From Burkholderiaceae bacterium (GTDB lineage Bacteria; Pseudomonadota; Gammaproteobacteria; Burkholderiales; Burkholderiaceae), in NCBI GenBank assembly GCA_947447945.1, contig CANFLR010000004.1, positions 1 through 64,000 of the forward strand: a stretch of 64,000 nt of DNA, in the 5' to 3' direction. A program made the position numbers and the translations under genes. Shown here piece by piece: positions 32,195 to 42,963 of this stretch (its first letter is position 1; the number at the start of each line of letters is the position of its first letter). The notes under the pieces were generated by a model. It ran no database searches. It was not told the DNA's origin and saw only the letters and a program-made list of their open reading frames with translations.

Positions 32195-32297
32195 TATATT
32201 TACAGTTTTGTTTTAGCAGAGATTCACTTGGAATTCTTGGATTTAGTGCGGTTTTAGCCTAATCAGGCTATTCCTGAAGTACTTGCCACTTAAGGAA

Positions 32298-33671
32298 TTA
32301 CGGTTTTGTTAGCAGCAAAGCAAGATCTCGGGCTGAATGGCAAGTTTCCAGTTGCCATATGGACTTGCAAATGAGTTCAGCTTGACTTGCCCCGAGGATG
32401 GGCGACATCAAGTTGGTACATTTTCTGTCGAGTTCATTCCGGTTCATCGGGTTGTTTGGCGTCCCCTTAACATCTCGGGTGTAAAACTCAAAGCGCTCGC
32501 CGGACTGAAGTGTTATTTCCACAATACCCTGTCGGGTCGGCATGTTTTTCGATAATTGATCACTGCCCTCTAGGCGAATGCACTGCCTGAGATTCAATAC
32601 TCTGGAGTCCGTCATTCTCGAGCGATCATGGGCTAGATGGAAATCCATTTTGCCTTCAATGAGCATCAGCGCAACAAGGTGCTGCAAGCAAATTTCAGGC
32701 ATCTCTCGATTATTCACAATCGTAAAAGATTCATGGGGAATCTTGACGAGGATATCGGTGATATTGGACGACTCAATTTTTTTACCATGTGTATGGATCA
32801 ATTCATCCACACAATCGAGGGGTGCCTGAATAGGGGAGCCAACAGTCCAACGCTTAATACTTGTTTGTAAAATTTCATAACGCTCACCCAATGCAACGCC
32901 GAGTTCTTGTCTCATCGGATCAATTCCATAGGCATCATAGAAGTTTCTTTCACCCGAAAAAACATCATCTACACCAGTAAAGCCATTGGCCACCATCACT
33001 GCTGCAGTCACTCCGTTTCTAGCGGCCATTCCTCCAAAATCAAATGCCTTTTCAATATGGTCTTTATCGCGCATCCAACAAGATACGCCAGAGGCTTGTT
33101 GCGCCGCATAGGACAGCAGGTACCTCGCTTGTATTGCATTAACACCTAGTAGGGCTCCGGCAGCAGCAGCAGCACCAAAGTTCGGGCCAAAAGTATGGGA
33201 TGAATGTCCATTAGCCCTGAATTGATAGGGATGTAGTGATTTTGTGAGTCGACAGCAAATATCGTATCCCAAGGCCATTGCTTTGAGCATATGCAATCCG
33301 GAGCTGTTTTGAAGCTCTCCGGATGCCATGACGGCAGCAACAATGCCACAGCCGGGATGAGTTAAGGACTCTGCGTGTGAATCATCCGTCTCATCGGCAT
33401 GTCCAAACATCCCATTTGCTAGAGCGGCATTAATCGCTGTAGTTTTTAATCCAGTCCCCAGAAGACTTGCCTGGGGGGCAGACACACCTTGAGCATTGAC
33501 AAATTGAATCGCTTTTTCTCCGGCAAGCATGGTGGAGCCTGAGATCATCGATGCAATGGTGTCTAAGAAATGAAATTTCGTTTTCTCGAGAACATGGTCT
33601 GGTAAATCGTCACTGAGTGCATTTGCAATGTACTCAGACACAATGGGCATTGGGGATGGTTTTAATTCCAT
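32298..33671 (-). CDS. MmgE/PrpD family protein (paralogue 1)
   Basis: FLDTIASMISGS, FGHADETDDSHAESLTHPGCGIVAAVMA, NGHSSHTFGPNFGAAAAAGALLG. Confidence 0.9.
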   Translation of the reverse strand: MELKPSPMPIVSEYIANALSDDLPDHVLEKTKFHFLDTIASMISGSTMLAGEKAIQFVNAQGVSAPQASLLGTGLKTTAINAALANGMFGHADETDDSHAESLTHPGCGIVAAVMASGELQNSSGLHMLKAMALGYDICCRLTKSLHPYQFRANGHSSHTFGPNFGAAAAAGALLGVNAIQARYLLSYAAQQASGVSCWMRDKDHIEKAFDFGGMAARNGVTAAVMVANGFTGVDDVFSGERNFYDAYGIDPMRQELGVALGERYEILQTSIKRWTVGSPIQAPLDCVDELIHTHGKKIESSNITDILVKIPHESFTIVNNREMPEICLQHLVALMLIEGKMDFHLAHDRSRMTDSRVLNLRQCIRLEGSDQLSKNMPTRQGIVEITLQSGERFEFYTRDVKGTPNNPMNRNELDRKCTNLMSPILGASQAELICKSIWQLETCHSARDLALLLTKP

Positions 33672-33705
33672 AAGACTCTCGCGATTAGGTGGCTATCAAA
33701 CCGGC

Positions 33706-35064
33706 TTATCTACAGAGGGATAAAAGCTTTTTCACGTCTTGCTCACGATCAATATCCCAGATCATTTTTTGAGCTCGTTGTGCATTTTCAGCCCCAATCA
33801 CTGGTGTGGCATTCGATAGAAATTTTTCAAGGAGATCTTCATCTGACATTGGATGATCGACAGTGCCTTTAGCATGTTCGATAGACACTTCTTCAGAGTC
33901 ATTGCTGGTATTAATACGGGCATATGCTTGGTCTCTCTGCAGAGATTCATCGATAGTCACAGTAATTTTCTGACGTAATCTTTCAACCGTGGGATCCAAA
34001 ACTCTACGGTCTGAATATTGTTCGATACCAGCCTTACCATCCAGAAAGGCCACTGCAATGCTGTGATAAATACTAAATTTCGAATGTAGGCCGGAACTAG
34101 GATTTAAGGTGCCTGTAATCGATACCACGAGCGGGTTCACTTTAACCTCGATTGACTGGATGCTGTCGAGATCCCATTCCTTGATTTGGCGCAGAGCGAT
34201 CAGCGCATCGATCGCTGGATGTAAAACAACGCCGCAGGCATAGGGCTTAAAACCGTTTCGAGTAATTTCCCAATCTACGCCTAAATCATTGGTCATTCGT
34301 TCAGGGGCTGAGGTAATACTATAGATTCGGGAGAATCCTCTTTTACCTTCAATGATTTCTACGCTGCTATTAAAACCCCGCATTGCTAATCGAGCAGATA
34401 GGATTCCGTTAGCAGCAGCTCTACCAGCGTGAAAAGATTTGCACATGGTGCCTCGGTTTTGTTGCATCCCGCTGGCCTGTGTGCCTGCAATACCCATCGC
34501 ATGGGTAATTTGATTTGCATTTAAACCCAGTAATTTAGCGACTGCTACAGCTGCTGAGAAGTGACCCAATGTGCCGGTGAGATGCCATCCGCCAGCATGA
34601 TGATTTGGTGATGATTGGCCAATCCGAACACCCGCCTCAAAACCACAGATGTAGGCTAGTAAAAAATTCTTGCCACTAGTTGCTTGCCGCTGTGACTCAG
34701 AAAATAGGGCAGCTAAAGTGGGGGAGCTGGCATGTAAAACAACTCCACCCATATGGGTGTCATCAAAATCCAGTAAATGGCCCATTTGACCATTCACCAT
34801 TGCAGAGTTCATGTAGGAGAGGCTAGATTTTTTACCCAAAATGATGGCTTTTGGTTCGGCTCCATCTTCGCTTAAGGCTTCAATCAAAATATTGGGGGTG
34901 GATTCTAGGCTCCCAATCAGAGCACACCCTAGCCAATCTAGAATACCTCGCTTACCAGCATGAATTGTTGCAGGGGATAAATCCTCAAATTGAACTGTAG
35001 AGATATATGCGGCAAAGTCCTCGGTGTAGGCCGGACTGCCATCTTCTTTAATATGCATTCCCAT
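33706..35064 (-). CDS. MmgE/PrpD family protein (paralogue 2)
   Basis: GILDWLGCALIGS, GHLLDFDDTHMGGVVLHASSPTLAALFS, GGWHLTGTLGHFSAAVAVAKLLGLN. Confidence 0.9.
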   Translation of the reverse strand: MGMHIKEDGSPAYTEDFAAYISTVQFEDLSPATIHAGKRGILDWLGCALIGSLESTPNILIEALSEDGAEPKAIILGKKSSLSYMNSAMVNGQMGHLLDFDDTHMGGVVLHASSPTLAALFSESQRQATSGKNFLLAYICGFEAGVRIGQSSPNHHAGGWHLTGTLGHFSAAVAVAKLLGLNANQITHAMGIAGTQASGMQQNRGTMCKSFHAGRAAANGILSARLAMRGFNSSVEIIEGKRGFSRIYSITSAPERMTNDLGVDWEITRNGFKPYACGVVLHPAIDALIALRQIKEWDLDSIQSIEVKVNPLVVSITGTLNPSSGLHSKFSIYHSIAVAFLDGKAGIEQYSDRRVLDPTVERLRQKITVTIDESLQRDQAYARINTSNDSEEVSIEHAKGTVDHPMSDEDLLEKFLSNATPVIGAENAQRAQKMIWDIDREQDVKKLLSLCR

Positions 35065-35074
35065 TACTTCATCC

Positions 35075-36103
35075 TTAATCAGCGTAAATGTTTGCTTTAG
35101 TAATTACTTCGGTCCAGCGCTTAGCTTCAGCATCGAGCATATCGCCAGCCTCTTTTGATCCACCTTGTACGGGTTCCATAGCATATCGTTTGAGTAATTG
35201 CTGAATGCCATCAGATTTCAAAGTGAGCTCAGCAGCCCTTTTTAATTTCATGAAGACATCGCTTGGCAAATTCGCTGGCGCATAGACTCCATACCAGCCA
35301 GCCACATCGTAGTCTTTCACACCGCCCTCAATCATCGTGGGCACATCGGGGAGTGCACTAGATCTCGTGCTGGTGGTAACCCCAATCGCCCTAAAGCGCT
35401 TCGCCTGAATTTGAGACTTTAATTCTGCGACCGAGCCAAACATCATTTCCACATCCCCTGCCATCAAGGCATTCATTGCGGGGCCTGCGCCTTTATAGGG
35501 GATGTGGGTAATGTCAACCCCCGCTTTATTTTTAAAAAGTTCAGCAGCAAGATGAATAGCTGATCCAGCGCCAGCAGATGAGTAGTTAAATTTAGCAGGG
35601 TTGGCTTTTAGCAGGGCAATTAATTCTGCGACATTTTGTGCGGGAAAATCATTTTTCACTACCAGTACGTAAGCCGATCGTCCAATGAGTGTGATGGGCT
35701 GAAGGAGTTTGAGATTGATTGCAGAATTTGGATACATCGCAGGCGCAGAAGCGGTGGCAATATTGCCTAGTAACAAGGTATAGCCATCTGGTGGGGCCTT
35801 AATTACACTGAGGATGCCGATCGTGCTTCCTGACCCAGGCCGATTATCAACAATCACGGTCTGACCTAAATTTTTCCCAAAATCGGTTGAGAAAAGTCGC
35901 GCAATTCCATCAACTGCTCCAGCGGGGGCAAAAGGGACAACGAGTTTAATAGGATGGTCTGGATAAGCGGCAAGAGCAATGGAGGGCAGGAGTAGACCTA
36001 TTATTAAGCTGACTTGGCTTGATAATTTTTTTAGTCTTTTGGCCATTTGGGTGATGAGCATCAGGCTCGCCACAAAAAAATACTGTCTATAAGATTGAGT
36101 CAT
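35075..36103 (-). CDS. Bug/TctC family tripartite tricarboxylate transporter substrate-binding protein
   Basis: YPDHPIKLVVPFAPAGAVDGIARLF, VIVDNRPGSGSTIG, DITHIPYKGAGPAMNALMAGDVEMMF. Confidence 0.95.
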   Translation of the reverse strand: MTQSYRQYFFVASLMLITQMAKRLKKLSSQVSLIIGLLLPSIALAAYPDHPIKLVVPFAPAGAVDGIARLFSTDFGKNLGQTVIVDNRPGSGSTIGILSVIKAPPDGYTLLLGNIATASAPAMYPNSAINLKLLQPITLIGRSAYVLVVKNDFPAQNVAELIALLKANPAKFNYSSAGAGSAIHLAAELFKNKAGVDITHIPYKGAGPAMNALMAGDVEMMFGSVAELKSQIQAKRFRAIGVTTSTRSSALPDVPTMIEGGVKDYDVAGWYGVYAPANLPSDVFMKLKRAAELTLKSDGIQQLLKRYAMEPVQGGSKEAGDMLDAEAKRWTEVITKANIYAD

Positions 36104-36289
36104 GCAATAGTGCCCCGTATATTAAGAATCGAAAATGCGTAGTGCCACCCATGCGCTATCTTACACAGAGGAGTGGCAAGACTCTTTTGCCCAGAGCTTA
36201 TTGAGGCTTGATCGAGCCAATAGCATGTGCGGACATGTTCGCTAAGCCGGTGGGCGGGATTTCAGTCAAAGAGCGCTTTAGGGCATAAA

Positions 36290-36889
36290 ATGATTTCAAA
36301 TATGAATGAAAAAACAGTTACCCCAGCACTAAAGTCAGCGCCTGCAAGCGAGAATCTTATTTGGGTCGACATGGAGATGTCGGGCTTAAACCCAGAATCT
36401 GAACGCATTCTTGAAATTGCCATCATTGTGACGGATGCCCACCTCAATACCATTGCAACTGCACCTGTTTGGGTGGTGCATCAAGCGGATGCTTTGCTTG
36501 ATGCTATGGATGCCTGGAATAAGGGCACTCATGGACGTTCAGGTCTGATTGATAAGGTCAGGGCCGCCACTCAGGATGAAGTGGCCGTAGAGGCGGAATG
36601 TATCGCATTTCTGAAGCAGTACATCAAACCAGGAATCGCCCCAATGTGTGGCAATACGATTGGTCAAGATCGGCGTTTTATGGCGAAGTACATGCCTAAA
36701 TTAGAGGCTTATTTTCATTATCGAAATATTGATGTCTCAACGCTAAAAGAACTCTGTAAGCGCTGGCATCCAGAGCTTGTAAAGGGTTTTACCAAAAAGC
36801 AGGCACATACCGCCTTAGCTGACATTGAAGAGTCTATTGAGGAACTAAAGTACTACCGAGACAAATTTATTGTGCCCTTGCCGGACTAA
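36290..36889 (+). CDS. orn: Oligoribonuclease
   Basis: [66 protein letters not shown] at 36290 preferred. Confidence 0.96.
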   Translation: MISNMNEKTVTPALKSAPASENLIWVDMEMSGLNPESERILEIAIIVTDAHLNTIATAPVWVVHQADALLDAMDAWNKGTHGRSGLIDKVRAATQDEVAVEAECIAFLKQYIKPGIAPMCGNTIGQDRRFMAKYMPKLEAYFHYRNIDVSTLKELCKRWHPELVKGFTKKQAHTALADIEESIEELKYYRDKFIVPLPD

Positions 36890-36902
36890 GTCGGCATCAG
36901 CC

Positions 36903-37526
36903 TTATTTTTTGATGGCGCTCTTTGGCCTAAAGGCTTTGATGAGCGATTCTTGGGTTTCGATATAAGGGCCGCCAATGAGGTCAAGGCAGTAAGGTACCG
37001 CAGCAAAAATGCCCGGAACAAGTGATTTGCCATCAACATCTTTAAGACCCTCAAGCGTTTCAGCAATTGCTTTGGGCTGTCCAGGCAGGTTGATGATGAG
37101 GGCAGTGTGACCCTCAATCTCTCGCAGCACTGCGGTTTGGCGAGACAAAATAGCAGTTGGCACAAATCGCAAGCTAATTTGCCGCATTTGTTCGCCAAAG
37201 CCGGGCATTTCACGGGTTCCGGCCTCTAGAGTTGCCTCTGGGGTGACGTCTCGCAGGGATGGCCCTGTACCCCCTGTAGTGAGGATAAGATCGCAGCCCA
37301 GATCGTCTGCTAGCTCCACAATCGTTTCTGTAATCGTCTCGGACTCATCAGCAATGAGGCGTTCATGGAAGATGATCGGTGTTGTGATAGCGCTCATGAG
37401 CCATTTTTTGAGGGCCGGGATACCTTCGTCTTGATAGACGCCCTTACTGGCTCGGTCGGAGATCGAGATCAGTCCAATTTTGATTTCATTTGGAGTATTG
37501 CGTTTCCAAGCTTCGGTATGCTTCAT
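36903..37526 (-). CDS. mog: Molybdopterin adenylyltransferase
   Basis: IGLISISDRASKGVYQDEGIPAL, LILTTGGTGPSLRDVTPEAT, INLPGQPKAIAETLEG. Confidence 0.92.
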   Translation of the reverse strand: MKHTEAWKRNTPNEIKIGLISISDRASKGVYQDEGIPALKKWLMSAITTPIIFHERLIADESETITETIVELADDLGCDLILTTGGTGPSLRDVTPEATLEAGTREMPGFGEQMRQISLRFVPTAILSRQTAVLREIEGHTALIINLPGQPKAIAETLEGLKDVDGKSLVPGIFAAVPYCLDLIGGPYIETQESLIKAFRPKSAIKK

Positions 37527-37552
37527 GTTTCTATTCTAGCTATTATTAGGGT

Positions 37553-38899
37553 ATGTTTACATACACATCGAATCAATTTACTGAAATCATTGATTTCATG
37601 CTTTTAGAGGCCCGTAAGCGGGGCGCGTCCGACGCCATTGCGGAGATATCTGAGGGTCAGGGTCTATCGGTGACTACTCGTAAGGGCGAGGTTGAGACCA
37701 TCGAGCAAAGTCTGGATAAGCAGGTTGGCATCACTCTCTTTTTGGGTCACCGTCGTGGCAATGCGAGTACCAGCGATTTTTCTCTGAACTCCTTAAAGGC
37801 CACAGTTGAGGCTGCATTTCATATTGCTCAACATACCGCAGAGGATGATTGTGCAGGCCCTGCAGAGAAAGGTTTGTTGGAAAAAAACCCAATGGATCTT
37901 GATCTGTTTCATCCATGGTCACTAGACACTGCACAAGCAGTCGAAATTGCTCGTGCTGCTGAGAGTGCCGCATTCGCAGTGAGCAAACAAATTCAGAATA
38001 GCGATGGCGCATCGGTATCTGCTCACCATGCCCACTTCATGATGGGTACTAGTCAAGGATTCATGGGGGGCTATCCTTTTTCTAGGCACTATATTTCTTG
38101 CGCGCCGATTGCTGCTGAGGGCGGTAAAAAATCCGCTATGCAACGCGATGATTGGTATTCCAGTTCGCGTATTCCAGAGGAGCTTGCAAACCCAGCAGAG
38201 ATTGGTAGGTATGCCGCACAACGTGCGCTGTCAAGACTGAAAGCAAGATCCCTCACAACGCGTCGTTGCCCAGTGATTTTTGAGGCACCATTAGCCGCCG
38301 GATTGTTGGGCGGTTTAGTCCAGGCGGTATCTGGCGGATCTTTGTATCGTCGCTCGAGTTTTTTATTGGATAGTCTTGGGAAGCAAGTGCTGCCTAAGCA
38401 TGTAAGCTTATTTGAAAATCCACATTTGAAGTCCCAGACCGGTAGCGCCCCTTTTGATGAGGAGGGAGTCAAGACTAAAGCCAGAACAGTAGTTAATCGA
38501 GGAATTCTGGAGGGCTACTTTTTGTCCACTTATTCTGCTCGAAAATTAGGCATGAAAACGACTGGTAACGCTGGGGGATCACATCACTTAATCTTAAAAA
38601 GCACCAAGACACCTCAAGGTGGTCTACCAGCATTGCTAAAGGCGATGGGTACTGGCTTGCTCGTGACCGAGTTAATGGGGCAGGGTGTGAATTATGTCAC
38701 CGGAGATTATTCGCGTGGTGCTTTTGGCTATTGGGTGGAAAACGGAGAAATTCAATACCCTGTTGAAGAGCTCACTATTGCCGGAAATTTGCGCGACATT
38801 TTGCTCGATATTGAATTAATTGGTAGCGATACCTTAATTCGGGGAACCAAAGAAACGGGCTCGATTCTAGTTCGCTCAATGACGGTTGGCGGCAAATAG
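37553..38899 (+). CDS. pmbA: Metalloprotease PmbA/TldE
   Basis: GRYAAQRALSRLKARSLTTRRCPVIFEAPLAAGLLGGLVQAVSGGSLYRRSSFL, NAGGSHHL, GVNYVTGDYSRGAFGYWVENGEI. Confidence 0.95.
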   Translation: MFTYTSNQFTEIIDFMLLEARKRGASDAIAEISEGQGLSVTTRKGEVETIEQSLDKQVGITLFLGHRRGNASTSDFSLNSLKATVEAAFHIAQHTAEDDCAGPAEKGLLEKNPMDLDLFHPWSLDTAQAVEIARAAESAAFAVSKQIQNSDGASVSAHHAHFMMGTSQGFMGGYPFSRHYISCAPIAAEGGKKSAMQRDDWYSSSRIPEELANPAEIGRYAAQRALSRLKARSLTTRRCPVIFEAPLAAGLLGGLVQAVSGGSLYRRSSFLLDSLGKQVLPKHVSLFENPHLKSQTGSAPFDEEGVKTKARTVVNRGILEGYFLSTYSARKLGMKTTGNAGGSHHLILKSTKTPQGGLPALLKAMGTGLLVTELMGQGVNYVTGDYSRGAFGYWVENGEIQYPVEELTIAGNLRDILLDIELIGSDTLIRGTKETGSILVRSMTVGGK

Positions 38900-38964
38900 C
38901 CTAAGTGGCTTGAAATCGATATACTTTTTTGAATATTCAGCAGAAAAATATCAGGGAGATCAAT

Positions 38965-40047
38965 ATGCAAAGACGTTCTTTTTTAAAGAAAGCCACTATC
39001 GGGGCCGGTGCTGCAGCGCTAGCTTCTCCTACACTTGCGCAAAGCTTACCTACTCTCAATTGGCGCTTGGTATCGAGTTTTCCAAAATCTCTCGATACCC
39101 TGTATGGAACCCCAGAGGTCTTTGCAAACGCCTTACACAAAGCTACGGATGGAAAGTTCACCGTCAAAGTCTTTGCAGCAGGTGAGGTTGTCCCGGCTCT
39201 CCAGGTTCTGGATGCGGTTCAAAGCGGAACAGTTGAGTGTGGACACACCGCAAGTTACTACTACCTTGGTAAAAATAGCGCATTTATTTTTGATACAGCA
39301 GCACCATTTGGTATGACTGCGCGCCAACAAACTGCTTGGATGCTTCATGGTAATGGTATGAAGTTGATGCGTGAACTGTATGCAAGTTATAACCTCGTAA
39401 ATTTTCTGGGTGGTCAGACTGGAACCCAAATGGGAGGCTGGTTTCGAAAAGAAATTAAATCCCCTGAAGATTTCAAGGGGCTGAAATTTCGGATTGCTGG
39501 TTTTGCGGGTCAAGTTTTATCCAAATTGGGTGTCGTGCCTCAACAATTACCTGCTGGCGAGATTTACTCGGCCTTAGAAAAAGGCACGATTGATGCTGCT
39601 GAGTTTGTTGGTCCTTACGACGATGAAAAGTTGGGTTTAGCTAAAGTGGCAAAAAACTATTACTACCCAGCTTGGTGGGAGGGGAGTGCCGCCTTGTCAT
39701 TCTTAGTTAATAAGAAGAAGTGGGATGAGTTACCACCGGCTTATCAGGCTGCCTGGGAGGCAGCTTGCTATGTGGCCCATACCGATATGTGCGCCAAGTA
39801 CGATGCGCTCAATCCACCCGCTTTACAACGTTTAGTTCAAAGCGGAGCAGTGCTGCGTAAATTTAATACCTCGGTGATGGATGCTTGCTTTAAGGCATCT
39901 CAAGAAACCTATGCAGAAGAGTCGGCAAAAAATCCTCAGTTTAAAAAGATTTATGAGGACTACCGTGTCTTCAGGAATATGGAGGCGCAGTGGTTTGGTC
40001 TAGCAGAGCAGGCGTTTGCACAATACAGCTTTAATAAGAAACTGTAA
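38965..40047 (+). CDS. TRAP transporter substrate-binding protein (DctP family), Tat signal
   Basis: MQRRSFLKKATIGAGAAALASPTLAQS twin-arginine leader; FVGPYDDEKLGLAKVAKNYYYPAWWEGSAALSFLVNKKKW. Confidence 0.92.
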   Translation: MQRRSFLKKATIGAGAAALASPTLAQSLPTLNWRLVSSFPKSLDTLYGTPEVFANALHKATDGKFTVKVFAAGEVVPALQVLDAVQSGTVECGHTASYYYLGKNSAFIFDTAAPFGMTARQQTAWMLHGNGMKLMRELYASYNLVNFLGGQTGTQMGGWFRKEIKSPEDFKGLKFRIAGFAGQVLSKLGVVPQQLPAGEIYSALEKGTIDAAEFVGPYDDEKLGLAKVAKNYYYPAWWEGSAALSFLVNKKKWDELPPAYQAAWEAACYVAHTDMCAKYDALNPPALQRLVQSGAVLRKFNTSVMDACFKASQETYAEESAKNPQFKKIYEDYRVFRNMEAQWFGLAEQAFAQYSFNKKL

Positions 40048-40066
40048 GCACTATAGACAGCTGAAC

Positions 40067-40096
40067 TTCTCATTTTCTTATCTGAGAATTTATTTT
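40067..40096. terminator. Possible bidirectional terminator between convergent TRAP SBP gene and folA
   Basis: TTCTCA-loop-TGAGAA then TTTATTTT; overlaps the folA stop. Confidence 0.35.
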
Positions 40097-40578
40097 CGTT
40101 CCAGCGTTAAAAAGTGAAAGCGAATAGTGCCTTCCTGGCCAGGAGTTCGCTCTACTTCTTGCCATTCGGAGGCGTTGGGAAGTTCAAAAAAAGTATCCCC
40201 ATCATCGACTTCAATATCAATCTCGGTAAGGTATAAGCGATCAGCCCGAGCAAAACTTTGTTGAAAAAGTTGCTCTCCGCCAATCACAAAAACCCGTGGA
40301 AATTCCTGTAGGCGGTCCAACGCCTCATCTAAAGAGCCCGCTACTTCAGCGCCATTTAGTTGAAGGTCTGGATTACGGCTTACCACTATATTGCGTCTGC
40401 CGGGTAGGGGGCGGCCAATAGATTCCCAAGTTTTGCGACCCATAACGACAGGGTGACCCATCGTGACGCGCTTAAAAAATTGCAAATCTGCAGAAATCTT
40501 CCAGGGCATTTGGTTATTGCGCCCAATAACATGATTGCGCGAGCGTGCAACAATCATCGAGATGGCTGGCTGAGTCAT
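40090..40578 (-). CDS. folA: Dihydrofolate reductase
   Basis: ISMIVARSRNHVIGRNNQMPWKISADLQFFKRVTMGHPVVMGRKTWESIGRPLPGRRNIVVSR. ATG at 40578 preferred. Confidence 0.96.
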   Translation of the reverse strand: MTQPAISMIVARSRNHVIGRNNQMPWKISADLQFFKRVTMGHPVVMGRKTWESIGRPLPGRRNIVVSRNPDLQLNGAEVAGSLDEALDRLQEFPRVFVIGGEQLFQQSFARADRLYLTEIDIEVDDGDTFFELPNASEWQEVERTPGQEGTIRFHFLTLERK

Positions 40579-40594
40579 AGGGTGATCTATTTTC

Positions 40595-41389
40595 TTAAAT
40601 GGCGACTGGAGCTTTGATGTGCGGATGAGATTCGTAGCCAACAATCTCAAAATCTTCAAACTCATAATCAAATAATGAATCGGGTTTACGCAGAATCTTG
40701 AGCTTTGGCAGTGGATAAAATTCTCTGGAGAGCTGAAGATCCACTTGTTCTAAATGGTTACTGTACAAATGGCAGTCGCCTCCTGTCCAGATAAAGTCAC
40801 CTACTTCCAAATTGCATTGTTGGGCCACCATGTGGGTGAGTAATGCATAGCTGGCAATATTGAACGGCACTCCAAGGAAAATATCCGCACTACGCTGATA
40901 GAGTTGGCAGGACAACTTACCCTCTGCAACGTAAAACTGAAAGAAGGCGTGGCAGGGCGCTAGTGCCATCTGCGGAATGTCGGCAACGTTCCAGGCGGAA
41001 ACAATGATGCGACGTGAATCAGGATTTTTCTTAATGGTCTCAAGTGCCTCAGAGATCTGATCTATATGCTGCCCATTGGGTGCAGGCCAAGAGCGCCACT
41101 GATAGCCATAGATAGGACCGAGATCGCCATCTGGCGCAGCCCATTCGTTCCAAATGGAAACACCACGTTCTTTTAGCCAATTATTGTTAATGCTACCCTT
41201 GAGGAACCATAGTAATTCATAAATAATTGATTTGAGATGCAGTTTCTTAGTCGTGACCATTGGGAAACCCTCAGACAAATCAAAGCGCATTTGGTGTCCG
41301 AATATAGAGATTGTGCCAGTGCCAGTCCGGTCAGACTTTTTAACGCCCTTGGCAAGAACTTCCCGCATAAGATGGTGATATTGGTGCAT
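40595..41389 (-). CDS. thyA: Thymidylate synthase
   Basis: [71 protein letters not shown]. Confidence 0.98.
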   Translation of the reverse strand: MHQYHHLMREVLAKGVKKSDRTGTGTISIFGHQMRFDLSEGFPMVTTKKLHLKSIIYELLWFLKGSINNNWLKERGVSIWNEWAAPDGDLGPIYGYQWRSWPAPNGQHIDQISEALETIKKNPDSRRIIVSAWNVADIPQMALAPCHAFFQFYVAEGKLSCQLYQRSADIFLGVPFNIASYALLTHMVAQQCNLEVGDFIWTGGDCHLYSNHLEQVDLQLSREFYPLPKLKILRKPDSLFDYEFEDFEIVGYESHPHIKAPVAI

Positions 41390-41425
41390 ATAAATGGTGT
41401 CTAAAAATAGGTGATTTAGTAGAGC

Positions 41426-42472
41426 TTACTCGAATGTTGGACTCTTTACCCCAAGCGCCTTATGAAGCTTGGGTGAAGTAGTTGTGTATTGAAGTTGAAT
41501 CTGTTTTTCTGGATAGATATATGCCGCGGCAGCAAAGGCTGCAAGCGCAGCCTCATGAAAGCCTGACAAAATTAGCTTCTTTTTACCGGGATAGGTATTA
41601 ATATCGCCAACTGCATAGATTCCAGGAATACTGGTTTGAAAGGTGGCGGTATTGACGGTGATTTGCTTGCGATCAATCTCTAAACCCCAGTTGGCAATGG
41701 GCCCTAATTTTGGGGATAGGCCAAAAAAAACCAGCAAATCATCTAAAGGTAGTTCGTGGGCAATTCCGTCAATATCAGTCATTGTGATTTCAGTAAGGCG
41801 ACCATCTGATATTTTGTAGGCGGTGGGTTGTCCAATCAGTAATTGCATCGTATTCTCAGCGCAACATTCCCGCATCTTGCTAATGGACATCGGAGTTGCT
41901 TTGAAGTCATCCCGACGGTGAATTAGCGTCACACTTTTCGCTTTGTCGACAAAATGAAGGGCCCAGTCGAGTGCCGCATCACCACCACCACAAATCACAA
42001 TCCGTTTTCCGTTAAATCGCTCTGGATCTTTGACATGATAAAAAAGTTGCTTACCTTCAAAAGCCTCTATGCCGTCTAAGGAAAGAGTTCGAGGCTGAAA
42101 GGCGCCCACCCCAGCGGCGATAAAAACAGTTTTGCTAATGAATTCTTGACCAAGAGAGCTTGTTAGCTTCAGGCGTGCATCTGCTTGTTGCTCAAGCGAG
42201 ACGACCTCTTGACCTAGATGAAACTGTGCTCCAAATGGAGCGATTTGTTTCAAGAGATTATTGGTTAACTCCTGCCCAGTACACACTGGAATTGCAGGGA
42301 TGTCGTAGATCGGCTTATCGGGATAGAGTTCAACACATTGCCCACCCGGCGCAGATAGTGAATCAATTACATGGGCTTTGATTTCTAGTAGACCTAACTC
42401 AAAGACCTGAAAGAGTCCCACTGGACCCGCACCAATAATGACTGCATCTGTTTCAATAGCTTGCTGCAACAC
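41426..42472 (-). CDS. Ferredoxin/flavodoxin-NADP+ reductase, thioredoxin-reductase-like type
   Basis: [85 protein letters not shown]. Confidence 0.93.
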   Translation of the reverse strand: MLQQAIETDAVIIGAGPVGLFQVFELGLLEIKAHVIDSLSAPGGQCVELYPDKPIYDIPAIPVCTGQELTNNLLKQIAPFGAQFHLGQEVVSLEQQADARLKLTSSLGQEFISKTVFIAAGVGAFQPRTLSLDGIEAFEGKQLFYHVKDPERFNGKRIVICGGGDAALDWALHFVDKAKSVTLIHRRDDFKATPMSISKMRECCAENTMQLLIGQPTAYKISDGRLTEITMTDIDGIAHELPLDDLLVFFGLSPKLGPIANWGLEIDRKQITVNTATFQTSIPGIYAVGDINTYPGKKKLILSGFHEAALAAFAAAAYIYPEKQIQLQYTTTSPKLHKALGVKSPTFE

Positions 42473-42517
42473 TAGTGCTCTTGGATTTATCGGTGAGTGG
42501 CTGATGATATTGCGCTA

Positions 42518-42841
42518 TTACTTGTCTAGCTGATCTAACTTATTTTTGACATCTTTCCATTCATCTGCATCGGGTAGAGCAGCTTTGGATTTAGTGATAG
42601 ATGCCCAAGAGCTTGATAATTCAGCATTCAGTCGAATGAAATCTTGCTGGTCTCCTGGAACATCATCTTCTGCGTAGATCGCATTAACGGGGCACTCAGG
42701 AACGCAAACGGCACAGTCGATACACTCGTCTGGATCGATCACGAGAAAATTAGGACCTTCACGGAAGCAGTCAACTGGGCAGACGTCTACGCAGTCAGTA
42801 TATTTGCAGCGGATACAGGATTCGGTAACAACGTAAGTCAT
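42518..42841 (-). CDS. fdxA: Ferredoxin, 7Fe type
   Basis: [55 protein letters not shown]. Confidence 0.96.
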   Translation of the reverse strand: MTYVVTESCIRCKYTDCVDVCPVDCFREGPNFLVIDPDECIDCAVCVPECPVNAIYAEDDVPGDQQDFIRLNAELSSSWASITKSKAALPDADEWKDVKNKLDQLDK

Positions 42842-42963
42842 GATATGTTCAGGTTCATTGCCCAGAAGTTACTTGGGCTACTAGGTTATAAAACTTTGAT
42901 TTTATCCGAATTAGCCTATTTTTCAGGCGAAAAACTCAATTTACTTGAGGTAAAGTTCCAAAC

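Noticed and set aside
32255-32270. TAGCCT-AATC-AGGCTA hairpin downstream of the MmgE/PrpD genes
   Set aside because: No T-run on the relevant strand; short stem could be chance.
32204-32325. Similar strings gttttgttttagcag and gttttgttagcag near the edge of the MmgE/PrpD insert
   Set aside because: Short, AT-rich, both on the same side of the insert, one inside a gene; not evidence for target-site duplication.
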